The notes below the pieces were generated by a model. The model was not told the DNA's origin. It ran no database searches and was given only the letters and a program-made list of their open reading frames with translations. A stretch of 5,544 nt of DNA from Nitrosopumilaceae archaeon (GTDB lineage Archaea; Thermoproteota; Nitrososphaeria; Nitrososphaerales; Nitrosopumilaceae), in contig DUJB01000002.1 of assembly GCA_013330055.1 (NCBI GenBank), positions 15,246 through 20,789 of the forward strand, read 5' to 3'. Numbering within the stretch: position 1 is the first letter of the stretch; the number at the start of each line of letters is the position of its first letter. The translations under genes were made by a program, and so were the position numbers. Below are positions 1 to 5,016 of this stretch, in pieces.

Positions 1-621
1 ACATCCAAAGTGATCATAATTACCGGTGCGGGGCAAAAGGCATTCTCTGCTGGTGCTGATATTGAATATATGAGTAAAATTGGATCAGTTGAAGCAGAAA
101 AATATGCCTTACGAGGACATGAAGTACTAAACAAAATAGAGAGCATTGAAAAACCTGTTATAGCAGCAATAAACGGCTATGCACTTGGTGGTGGATGCGA
201 ACTTGCTCTTGCATGTGACATTAGATTTGCTTCCTCAAACGCACAACTTGGACAACCAGAAGTTACAATAGGAATATGTCCTGGGTGGGGTGGCACACAA
301 AGACTATTACGAATTATAGGTCCTGCAAGAGCAAAAGACTTGATCTTTACAGGACGGAAAATTGTGGCTGAAGAAGCTCTTTCTATGGGATTAATAAATA
401 AGATATTTTCAATAGAAAATTTAATTTCGGAAGCTAAAGTATACGCAAAAAACATAACAAAAAATAGTAGTTTTGCAATTGGTAAATCAAAAATGCTTGT
501 CAATCGGGGAGTTGATGCAAACCTTGATACTGGTTTAAAACTTGAAATTTATTCTTGGTCTTTATGTTTCTCAACAAAAGATAGAGAAGAAAGAATGAGA
601 GCATTTTTAGAAAAAAAATAA
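1..621 (+). CDS. Enoyl-CoA hydratase/crotonase family protein, 5'-truncated by the window edge (likely 3-hydroxypropionyl-CoA dehydratase/crotonyl-CoA hydratase)
   Basis: The frame is already open at base 1, and the GTG at 10 is only an internal Val, so the true start lies outside; 206 residues of a family usually near 255 are visible. Seen: the oxyanion-hole segment AFSAGAD (bases 40-60), the second oxyanion segment GYALGGGCELALACD with its Glu codon at 199-201, and GQPEVTIG followed by PGWGGTQRL with its Glu codon at 259-261. These two Glu match the catalytic pair of true hydratases (E144 and E164 of rat enoyl-CoA hydratase), so hydration or dehydration of a CoA thioester is likely, rather than an isomerase or a dead paralogue. 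Known: Thaumarchaeota use one promiscuous crotonase for the 3-hydroxypropionyl-CoA to acryloyl-CoA and crotonyl-CoA to 3-hydroxybutyryl-CoA steps of cytoplasmic carbon fixation. Inference: this is that enzyme; a fatty-acid-type hydratase cannot be excluded. Its stop lies 2 bases from the convergent thrB stop. Confidence 0.9.
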   Translation, partial: TSKVIIITGAGQKAFSAGADIEYMSKIGSVEAEKYALRGHEVLNKIESIEKPVIAAINGYALGGGCELALACDIRFASSNAQLGQPEVTIGICPGWGGTQRLLRIIGPARAKDLIFTGRKIVAEEALSMGLINKIFSIENLISEAKVYAKNITKNSSFAIGKSKMLVNRGVDANLDTGLKLEIYSWSLCFSTKDREERMRAFLEKK

Positions 622-623
622 AA

Positions 624-1541
624 CTATACTTTAATTGCACCCTTGCTTGGTCTACAAATAACAGTGCTGCATTTTGTTTTTGCAGACATGAATCCTTTTT
701 CCATAGCGCTACAGATCTTTTTAGGATTGGATGATCTTGAAGTAAAAGCTATGATGGATGGACCTGCTCCACTTATTGTAACACCTAATGCTCCAGCATG
801 AAGTGCGTTTTCCTTTACTTGATTAAATCCTGGTATGAGATGCTGCCTTGCAGGTTCTATGATAATATCTTTAATAGAACTTCCAATTAGTTCTACATCT
901 TTTTTCATAAATCCAGCAACAATTGCAGCGGCATTAGATAGATTACGAACAGAATCTGAAAGTTTAACTTGTTTTGGTAAGACACTTCTTGAAACCTGGG
1001 TTTTTTTCATTGGAATATCAATCTTAGGAATTGCAACACAAAGTACAAGTTCCTTGGGGGGTTCTATTTTTATGACGTCAAAAGGATCTGTTCTAACAAT
1101 AACAAAACCGCCAAGTGTAGAGGCTGCAACATTATCATAATGAACAGAACCAGCACTAGCTCTTTCTCCTATCCCAGCAAATTTTACAAGTGTATTTGAA
1201 TCAAGATTGAGATTAAACAAAGCATCAAATGCTACTGATGCTGCAGCTGCAGAAGCAGCACTACTTCCCATCCCAAATCCAACAGGAACTCCTTTTTTGA
1301 TTTTTAAAACAACACCCGATTTTATCTCAAATTTTTTTGCCATTTCCTTTACTACTAATCCAGCAGAATTTTTTTCAGGAACTAGAGGAATTGTGTCAAA
1401 ACTTTGAATTTTTATTCCGTGATCACTCTTCTCAAGATACACTTCATCGTAATACGCATCTAATGCTAGACCAAAGACATCAAAACCAGGGCCCAAATTT
1501 GCAGTAGAGGACGGAGCCCTTACAACAACACTGGAAACCAA
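624..1541 (-). CDS. thrB: Homoserine kinase (GHMP kinase family)
   Basis: Phosphorylates L-homoserine with ATP to O-phospho-L-homoserine, the step before threonine synthase, in the cytoplasm. At 305 residues it has normal family length. GHMP motifs appear in order: the N-terminal substrate motif APSSTANLGPGFD (9-21), the ATP phosphate loop PVGFGMGSSAAS (86-97), the HYDNVA-x4-GG motif (134-144) typical of homoserine kinases and absent from other GHMP kinases, a TQVSRSVLP segment resembling the family's T-x3-R-x-VLP, and the C-terminal ISGAGPS loop (256-262). The start is TTG at 1541-1539. An in-frame TAA, the stop of the upstream GTPase gene, lies immediately before it, so no longer start is possible, and the N terminus aligns with the family. 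A purine-rich ribosome-binding site inside the GTPase 3' end supports it. Translation is probably coupled to the upstream gene. The 3' end almost touches the convergent hydratase gene. Confidence 0.95.
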   Translation of the reverse strand: MVSSVVVRAPSSTANLGPGFDVFGLALDAYYDEVYLEKSDHGIKIQSFDTIPLVPEKNSAGLVVKEMAKKFEIKSGVVLKIKKGVPVGFGMGSSAASAAAASVAFDALFNLNLDSNTLVKFAGIGERASAGSVHYDNVAASTLGGFVIVRTDPFDVIKIEPPKELVLCVAIPKIDIPMKKTQVSRSVLPKQVKLSDSVRNLSNAAAIVAGFMKKDVELIGSSIKDIIIEPARQHLIPGFNQVKENALHAGALGVTISGAGPSIIAFTSRSSNPKKICSAMEKGFMSAKTKCSTVICRPSKGAIKV

Positions 1542-2300
1542 TTAATCTTCTATCTCCTCTCCCAAATTAAGAATTCTGCTTAATGCTGCTTCCAGGTTTA
1601 CCATTCCTTCTCCAGTTGCATTAGAAATTGGAATGAGTCCTTGAGAAAAACCACCCATATTCAAACCTCGTAAAATATTAGTTACAAGTGTATAATTCTC
1701 ACCGTCTGATTGTTTTGCAAGTGCATCTTCTAGGCTTTTTACGTCAGTTGACCATTTCAATACTGTCTTAAGCTTATCTTCAATAAGATCCGTCTTTGTT
1801 AAAACATTGATATGCGATAAATTGAGTCTTAGTTTTATTGACGTAGCAAGAAGTGCAATCGAAACAAAATTAGTTGGTGTAGTTACTAACACTCCGTCGT
1901 GCAGAAATAAGGCAACTTTTTGTTCAGACACAAAGTTTTGCATAAAAAATGGGCCGCTGGTTCTATATGCAAAAAGCTCTATTTGACCAGGAGTATCAAC
2001 AATAAGATAGTCTGGATTCACATTATCAACATCATTTTGAATTTGGTCTATTTTTGATGCAATGAGATCATTCGCCATTATTATAGCACCATTTGGACCC
2101 AAATCATATTGTCTCATTATAGATACAATATCTACGTAATCTCTAACGTCGGCATCACACGTATATGGAAGATTTTCAACCCCTGGATCTAAATTTAGCA
2201 TTCCAACAAAAGCACCATTTGTTGTGTAATAATCAAAGAGGCTGGATGCAAGTAATGATTTTCCAGCTCCTGCGGTACCTAGAATAAAAATAGTTTTCAT
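1542..2300 (-). CDS. GPN-loop GTPase (XAB1/Gpn family ATP/GTP-binding protein)
   Basis: A 252-residue P-loop GTPase. Seen: Walker A GTAGAGKS (8-15); NLDPGVENLPY (36-46) followed by DVRDYV (51-56), the conserved region after the second strand; the family-defining GPN tripeptide in LGPNGAI (67-73); Walker B/G3 DTPGQIE (102-108); G4 as TKTD (168-171) instead of the usual NKxD; and a G5-like SNA near 226-228 before a C-terminal helix and acidic end. The layout resembles the archaeal homodimeric GPN protein described from Pyrococcus abyssi (Pab0955). Known: eukaryotic Gpn1-3 act in RNA polymerase II assembly and import; the archaeal role is not settled. The start is ATG at 2300 with no clear Shine-Dalgarno, a TATA-like box about 30 bases upstream, and an in-frame TGA 16-18 bases upstream, so a leaderless or near-leaderless mRNA is likely. 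It is the first gene of an operon with thrB. Confidence 0.93.
   Translation of the reverse strand: MKTIFILGTAGAGKSLLASSLFDYYTTNGAFVGMLNLDPGVENLPYTCDADVRDYVDIVSIMRQYDLGPNGAIIMANDLIASKIDQIQNDVDNVNPDYLIVDTPGQIELFAYRTSGPFFMQNFVSEQKVALFLHDGVLVTTPTNFVSIALLATSIKLRLNLSHINVLTKTDLIEDKLKTVLKWSTDVKSLEDALAKQSDGENYTLVTNILRGLNMGGFSQGLIPISNATGEGMVNLEAALSRILNLGEEIED
1554..1563 (-). promoter_or_regulatory. Ribosome-binding site for the TTG start of thrB
   Basis: On the minus strand the sequence GGGAGAGGAG lies within the last codons of the GTPase gene, 12 bases before the TTG at 1541. It contains GGAG, matching the archaeal anti-Shine-Dalgarno. The spacing is somewhat long, but no other candidate start exists after the TAA that gives a complete GHMP N terminus. 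It therefore helps fix the unusual start codon. Confidence 0.6.
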
Positions 2301-2325
2301 TTTGCTGACTATATTTCATGTTGAG

Positions 2326-2334
2326 CTTATATTT
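2326..2334. promoter_or_regulatory. Shared TATA-like element between divergent genes
   Basis: CTTATATTT on the + strand reads AAATATAAG on the - strand. Its centre (2330) is 27 bases before the ATG at 2357 and 30 bases before the ATG at 2300. Both distances fit an archaeal TATA box driving leaderless or near-leaderless transcripts. The 56-base gap holds no other well-placed TATA candidate; the ATATTT near 2311-2316 and the AATTAAA near 2343-2349 are too close to the starts they would serve. One element may therefore serve both directions. Inference from spacing and composition only. Confidence 0.5.
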
Positions 2335-2356
2335 CCATCCATAATTAAAGCAGGCA

Positions 2357-3373
2357 ATGAATTGGAAACTTTTAGCAATTCCAGTTAGTATTGTACCATT
2401 TATTTTAATTGCATTTACTTTTAACATAAAACTTGAAGAGCTTTTTGCAGTGGGTCTTATTCCTTTTATGAGTGCAGCATTGGCAATTGTTGGCAAATTA
2501 CTAATGCAGGGTTTAAAATTCAATTATCTGGTAAACAAATTTCTTGGTCACATTGAAGTTCCATGGAAAACAGTTTCAGTAAGAATAGGAAGTGAATTTG
2601 TTACATCGACCACACCCTCTTTTGTTGGTGGTGAATTAGTCAGAATAATTTGGTTAAAAAAGAAAGGAATTCCAACAGGAAAAGCAACTTGGGTCACAAT
2701 AATCGAAATCGTTACTGAGGTTCTAGCGGCAGGAGTTTTTGCTCTCGCTTCTGCATTCTTTGCGTTTTTTAATGGTGCTTATGTGATAGGAATTGCGATT
2801 ATTGCAATTAGTCTACCAGTTACGGCAATTTGGTCCGGTCTGTTCTTTCTCTCTTACAGGAAAACTTTTCAAATTCCATCTTGGATAGAAAAAACTGCAA
2901 TTAAAGCAAGTAAAGAACGTGCTTCAATATACATAGATAAAACTAATCAATGGATGCGAGAGGTTTGTGAGATGAGTAGACAGAGTCTGCATAACAAAAA
3001 GGCAAAAGAAGCATTTGTAGTATCCATGATCTTTTCTATATTTACTTGGGTGTTTTATGGAATTTCATTTATGGTAATCGCAAATGGAGCTGGTTATTTT
3101 ATAGGATTTTTTGATTCACTTTTAGCAGCAATGGCCTCAAATGCCTTAGGAAATATACCTGTCACAATAGGTGGTTCAGGTCTCACAGAATTTGGTATAT
3201 GGGCATACCTTGGAAACCTGAACAGTCTGACTTTTGAACCAACCAAAGATAGCATACAATGGAATATTGTCATAGCATGGAGAATTGCTACATATCACGT
3301 CAGTCTTGTTATAAGCTGGATACTTTTGATGAAAATAGTATATCCACGTTCAAAAAAAGCTGAAATTTCATAG
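2357..3373 (+). CDS. Multi-pass membrane protein, lysylphosphatidylglycerol synthase TM region / UPF0104 flippase-like family
   Basis: A 338-residue integral membrane protein. Hydrophobic segments are visible at about 5-23, 29-50, 114-138, 142-167, 218-240, 249-264 and 308-329, with a charged stretch (168-217) in the middle that is probably cytoplasmic. Family-like signatures are the segment from about 77 to 101, with G-S-E-F, P-x3-GGE and R before WLKKK, and the glycine-rich PVTIGGSGLTE (268-278), which corresponds to the P-G-G-x-G-x-x-E motif of this family. Known: relatives form the membrane part of bacterial MprF and include archaeal proteins such as haloarchaeal AglD, linked to polyprenyl-phosphate sugar or lipid handling. 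No soluble aminoacyl-transfer domain is attached, so lysyl-lipid synthesis is not implied. Inference: lipid or glycolipid translocation or modification in the cell membrane. The ATG start sits 27 bases after a TATA-like box, consistent with leaderless initiation. Confidence 0.8.
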   Translation: MNWKLLAIPVSIVPFILIAFTFNIKLEELFAVGLIPFMSAALAIVGKLLMQGLKFNYLVNKFLGHIEVPWKTVSVRIGSEFVTSTTPSFVGGELVRIIWLKKKGIPTGKATWVTIIEIVTEVLAAGVFALASAFFAFFNGAYVIGIAIIAISLPVTAIWSGLFFLSYRKTFQIPSWIEKTAIKASKERASIYIDKTNQWMREVCEMSRQSLHNKKAKEAFVVSMIFSIFTWVFYGISFMVIANGAGYFIGFFDSLLAAMASNALGNIPVTIGGSGLTEFGIWAYLGNLNSLTFEPTKDSIQWNIVIAWRIATYHVSLVISWILLMKIVYPRSKKAEIS

Positions 3374-3379
3374 AAAGCA

Positions 3380-3388
3380 CTTTATTTT
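3380..3388 (+). promoter_or_regulatory. Probable leaderless promoter (TATA box) of the SDR gene
   Basis: CTTTATTTT lies with its centre about 26 bases before the ATG at 3410, preceded by purine-rich GAAAGCA, which could act as a TFB-recognition (BRE) element. No Shine-Dalgarno is present before the ATG; the leader is T-rich (ATTTTTCTTT). This suggests the SDR gene has its own start of transcription just downstream of the membrane-protein gene. The same T-rich run could also help terminate the upstream transcript. Confidence 0.5.
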
Positions 3389-3409
3389 CAATTCTCGATA
3401 TTTTTCTTT

Positions 3410-4207
3410 ATGGATTTTAGTAATAAAGTTGTAGTAATTACAGGGGCATCTAGCGGAATTGGTGAAGCATCAGCTATAGAATTTTCCAAACGAAAAAGTT
3501 CTGTTGTGCTTGTTGCAAGAAGAAAAGAAAATCTAGTGTCTGTTGCAAAAAATCTCACAAAATATGGAAACGAAGTACTAGTATGTCAATGTGATGTTTC
3601 TGAATGGCAAGAAGTAGAACAGATGAGTAGAACTGTTCTAGACAAATTTGGTAAAATTGATGTTCTAGTTAATAATGCAGGGTTTGCAATTTATGGTTCT
3701 GTACTTGAGCTAAAAGTAGAAGAAATAGAATCCCAGATGGAAACTAATTATTTTGGAATGGTCTACGCTATCAAGGCTTTTCTGCCTAAAATGTTAGAAC
3801 AAAAGACTGGGCATATAGTAAACGTAGCTTCAGTTGCAGGAAGTTTTGGCCTTCCAGGCATTGCATCGTATTGCGCATCAAAATTTGCTATGCTTGGATT
3901 CTCAGAGGGTTTGTATCACGAATTAAAAGGAACTGGTATAGGTATTACTGTAGTTAGTCCTATTATGGTTAGAACTAATTTTTTTAATCATTCTTCATTC
4001 AAATCAAGACCAAAATATTCGTCAACATCGCTTAGTTCAAAAACTGTAGCAAAAACGATAGTAAAGGCATCTTCCTCACCAAGACTTGAGATAATCGTAC
4101 CGTCATTTGTAAGAGGAGCTGTATGGTTAAAGCACACAATCCCATATCTGATAAATCCGATCTTAGGAGCAGCTTTTAGGAAACAAATGAGATCACAAAA
4201 ATTATGA
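3410..4207 (+). CDS. Short-chain dehydrogenase/reductase (classical SDR, NADP(H)-type)
   Basis: A 265-residue Rossmann-fold oxidoreductase. Seen: the cofactor glycine motif TGASSGIG (11-18); ARR (36-38) at the end of strand 2, where basic residues favour NADP(H); CDV (61-63) for the adenine ring; NNAG (88-91); and the catalytic tetrad Asn113 (ETNYFG), Ser141 (VNVASVAG), Tyr154 and Lys158 (YCASK), followed by SP in VVSPIMVRT (182-189). All catalytic residues are intact. The C-terminal part (about 230-257) is a hydrophobic, proline-broken segment, WLKHTIPYLINPILG, as in membrane-associated SDRs related to DHRS7 or YqjQ; membrane contact is an inference. The substrate cannot be read from sequence; a lipid, sterol-like or ketoacyl substrate is possible. 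It follows the membrane protein by 36 bases on the same strand but appears to have its own promoter. Confidence 0.92.
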   Translation: MDFSNKVVVITGASSGIGEASAIEFSKRKSSVVLVARRKENLVSVAKNLTKYGNEVLVCQCDVSEWQEVEQMSRTVLDKFGKIDVLVNNAGFAIYGSVLELKVEEIESQMETNYFGMVYAIKAFLPKMLEQKTGHIVNVASVAGSFGLPGIASYCASKFAMLGFSEGLYHELKGTGIGITVVSPIMVRTNFFNHSSFKSRPKYSSTSLSSKTVAKTIVKASSSPRLEIIVPSFVRGAVWLKHTIPYLINPILGAAFRKQMRSQKL

Positions 4208-4240
4208 ATTTCTAGAGAAAATTATTCTAATTAATTAAAT
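4208..4240. terminator. AT-rich convergent intergenic spacer, likely transcription end for both strands
   Basis: Thirty-three bases, almost entirely A and T, between the SDR stop and the stop of the convergent 130-residue gene. It contains the palindrome TTAATTAA (4231-4238). There is no bacterial-type GC hairpin. Archaeal polymerase ends at short T-runs, and only weak ones occur here, so termination may extend into the opposing gene on either side. Confidence 0.3.
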
Positions 4241-4633
4241 CTATTCTTCTATAGATTCTGTTGAATCTGCTGTATCGGAACCAACATCCATTAATTCCAA
4301 ATTAGTCAGATCAAACTGATATATGGCATCCATATCAATCTCCATTTCTTTTTTTAGAAGATCAACAAGTTTTTTGCTTAGAGGAGCCTTCATCGAATTA
4401 AAAGTGAATTCATACACAACACCCTTCATCAGATCCACCGGTTTTACTTTTTTTGGTAAATCTAAAGTAATAATGCGTCTTCCATCCTCAACTTCTTCAT
4501 ACAACTGAACGTCAATCTTCATGTCTCCATCATATATCTCAAGAATGTAACCTGTTCTGGTTTGTGGTTCGGGTTTTCCAAACTTTGCATTTTTTATTTC
4601 ATCTTGGGCCCATTTTGGAAGTTCTTTTACCAT
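4241..4633 (-). CDS. Uncharacterised protein with acidic C-terminal tail
   Basis: 130 residues; I do not recognise the family. The N terminus (1-20) has a lysine-rich amphipathic stretch with a WAQDEIKNAKFGKPEPQTR segment. The middle (about 27-80) looks rich in beta strands (TGYILEIYD, KIDVQLYEEV, RIITLDLP, GVVYEFTFNS), a pattern that could be a small barrel such as an OB fold, but this is inference only. A lysine-rich helix (86-95) follows. After Lys95 there is no Lys or Arg at all, and the last 15 residues are mostly Asp, Glu, Ser and Thr, so the tail is strongly acidic and probably disordered. No signal peptide, membrane segment, Cys cluster or catalytic motif is visible. ATG start at 4633, 17 bases after the zinc-ribbon gene, with a weak GAGTGA ribosome-binding site 6 bases upstream; the two genes are probably co-transcribed and may work together. 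Confidence 0.8.
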   Translation of the reverse strand: MVKELPKWAQDEIKNAKFGKPEPQTRTGYILEIYDGDMKIDVQLYEEVEDGRRIITLDLPKKVKPVDLMKGVVYEFTFNSMKAPLSKKLVDLLKKEMEIDMDAIYQFDLTNLELMDVGSDTADSTESIEE

Positions 4634-4650
4634 TTACTTTCACTCAATAA

Positions 4651-4881
4651 TTAACTCTGTTTGTCTTTTTTACTTGATTGCCACCAGTCTCTGTACTCAT
4701 CATGCTTATCCTCACGTGTCTTCTCACGACGATTTAATCTATCTCTAATATCGCTTATTTGTTCCCGTGTTGCATACAGACCACATTTTTTACAGATAAA
4801 GTGTTTCGTATTCAAATCAAATTTCATCTCGGTAACTATCTGCTTAGCTGCACATTCGGGACAATCAGTCAATGACGCCAC
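4651..4881 (-). CDS. Small Cys4 zinc-ribbon protein
   Basis: 76 residues. Two CxxC pairs, CPEC (7-10) and CKKC (30-33), are 19 residues apart and each is followed by a short turn, the layout of a zinc ribbon (C4). The second half (about 38-66) is a highly charged helix rich in Arg, Lys, Glu and Asp (REQISDIRDRLNRREKTRE), then WW at 66-67 and a basic tail. Such a design suits nucleic-acid or protein binding; no enzymatic motif is seen and the function is unknown. The start is ambiguous. GTG at 4881 directly follows an in-frame TGA and gives MASLTDCPEC; TTG at 4872 gives MTDCPEC and lies about 28 bases from a TATA-like TTTTAT. I prefer GTG, but both keep the full zinc ribbon. It lies 17 bases upstream of the 130-residue gene, probably in one operon. 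Confidence 0.85.
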   Translation of the reverse strand: MASLTDCPECAAKQIVTEMKFDLNTKHFICKKCGLYATREQISDIRDRLNRREKTREDKHDEYRDWWQSSKKDKQS

Positions 4882-4897
4882 TCATCAAAATTATCCA

Positions 4898-4906
4898 TAA
4901 AAGCTT
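4898..4906 (-). promoter_or_regulatory. Weak TATA-like element upstream of the zinc-ribbon gene; its T-run may end the upstream RNA
   Basis: On the minus strand GCTTTTATGG is the only T/A element between the GC-rich hairpin and the zinc-ribbon gene. Its centre is about 20 bases from the GTG start (too close) and about 28-29 from the TTG at 4872 (good for a leaderless start). Its TTTT, inside the palindrome AAAAGCTTTT, could equally be the end signal of the small RNA upstream. Low certainty for either role. Confidence 0.3.
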
Positions 4907-4982
4907 TTGGTCAATTCTGGTACGCGGTCTATGTCGTCATCCCTTGCGGTCAGTTCGCCCATCGAAAATGCCGCGTACCAGA
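4903..4982 (-). ncRNA. Putative small structured RNA of unknown class
   Basis: The 135-base gap 4882-5016 has no convincing gene but holds a block clearly richer in G and C (36 of 63 bases in 4918-4980) than the AT-rich surroundings. It is closed by a perfect 12-base inverted repeat (4916-4927 with 4971-4982) around a 43-base interior. In the interior a short hairpin can form: GCG, loop AACTGAC, CGC. A TATA-like ATTATAATT (5003-5011) lies about 26 bases before base 4980 on the minus strand, which would start transcription at the 5' arm of the stem, and a TTTT at 4906-4903 could end it, giving roughly 78 nucleotides. It is not a tRNA: there is no T-arm or anticodon arm of canonical size. No full box C/D set is present. 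The AGA right after a GGTACGCGG/CCGCGTACC stem is faintly like an archaeal H/ACA guide, but I could not build a sound upper stem with a kink-turn. Confidence 0.4.
4916..4982. repeat. Perfect 12-base inverted repeat with 43-base spacer
   Basis: TCTGGTACGCGG at 4916-4927 is the exact reverse complement of CCGCGTACCAGA at 4971-4982. The next bases outwards (4915 and 4983) do not pair. Nine of the 12 bases in each arm form a GC-rich core unlike the flanking DNA. It most likely forms the closing stem of the putative RNA. An alternative is the terminal repeats of a tiny mobile element, but I see no target-site duplication beside the arms. Confidence 0.85.
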
Positions 4983-4999
4983 TCTGCTACATTGTATGG

Positions 5000-5004
5000 A
5001 AAAA
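5000..5004 (-). terminator. T5 run after the glycosyltransferase gene
   Basis: TTTTT on the minus strand, 12 bases after the stop codon at 5019-5017, is the first T-run of five downstream of the gene and fits archaeal oligo-T termination. It overlaps the TATA-like region of the putative small RNA. Confidence 0.3.
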
Positions 5005-5011
5005 TTATAAT
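5003..5011 (-). promoter_or_regulatory. TATA-like box preceding the putative small RNA
   Basis: On the minus strand AATTATAATTTTT starts a few bases after the glycosyltransferase stop codon. Its centre (about 5006-5007) is about 26 bases before base 4980, where the inverted-repeat stem begins. This is the canonical archaeal TATA-to-start distance. The overlapping T-run at 5004-5000 could also be the end signal of the glycosyltransferase transcript. Confidence 0.4.
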
Positions 5012-5016
5012 TCTTT

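Noticed and set aside
177..503. Minus-strand open frame opposite the hydratase gene
   Set aside because: It is a shadow of the strongly conserved crotonase reading frame; its translation shows no family pattern.
835..1140. Plus-strand open frame opposite thrB
   Set aside because: It lies entirely within the conserved homoserine kinase gene, with no promoter or ribosome-binding site.
2233..2523. Minus-strand open frame across the divergent promoter region
   Set aside because: It overlaps the GTPase start and the membrane-protein gene, and covers the shared promoter; the flanking genes have much stronger family evidence.
4865..4887. TGATGA, 13 bases, then CTGA on the minus strand, resembling box C and box D' of an archaeal C/D guide RNA
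   Set aside because: It lies across the start of the zinc-ribbon gene, no second C'/D pair or terminal stem is found at proper distance, and TGATGA and CTGA are easily met by chance.
4891..4962. 23-codon frame on the minus strand (ATG at 4962 to TAA at 4893-4891) inside the GC-rich block
   Set aside because: It has no ribosome-binding site, overlaps the inverted-repeat stem, and resembles no family I know. The other two minus frames also stay open for short stretches, so openness is not evidence here.
4928..4970. tRNA-like impression from the 12-base stem and a GTTCG string
   Set aside because: The span is only 67 bases, no 5-base T stem with a 7-base loop or anticodon arm can be formed, and the closing stem is too long for an acceptor stem.
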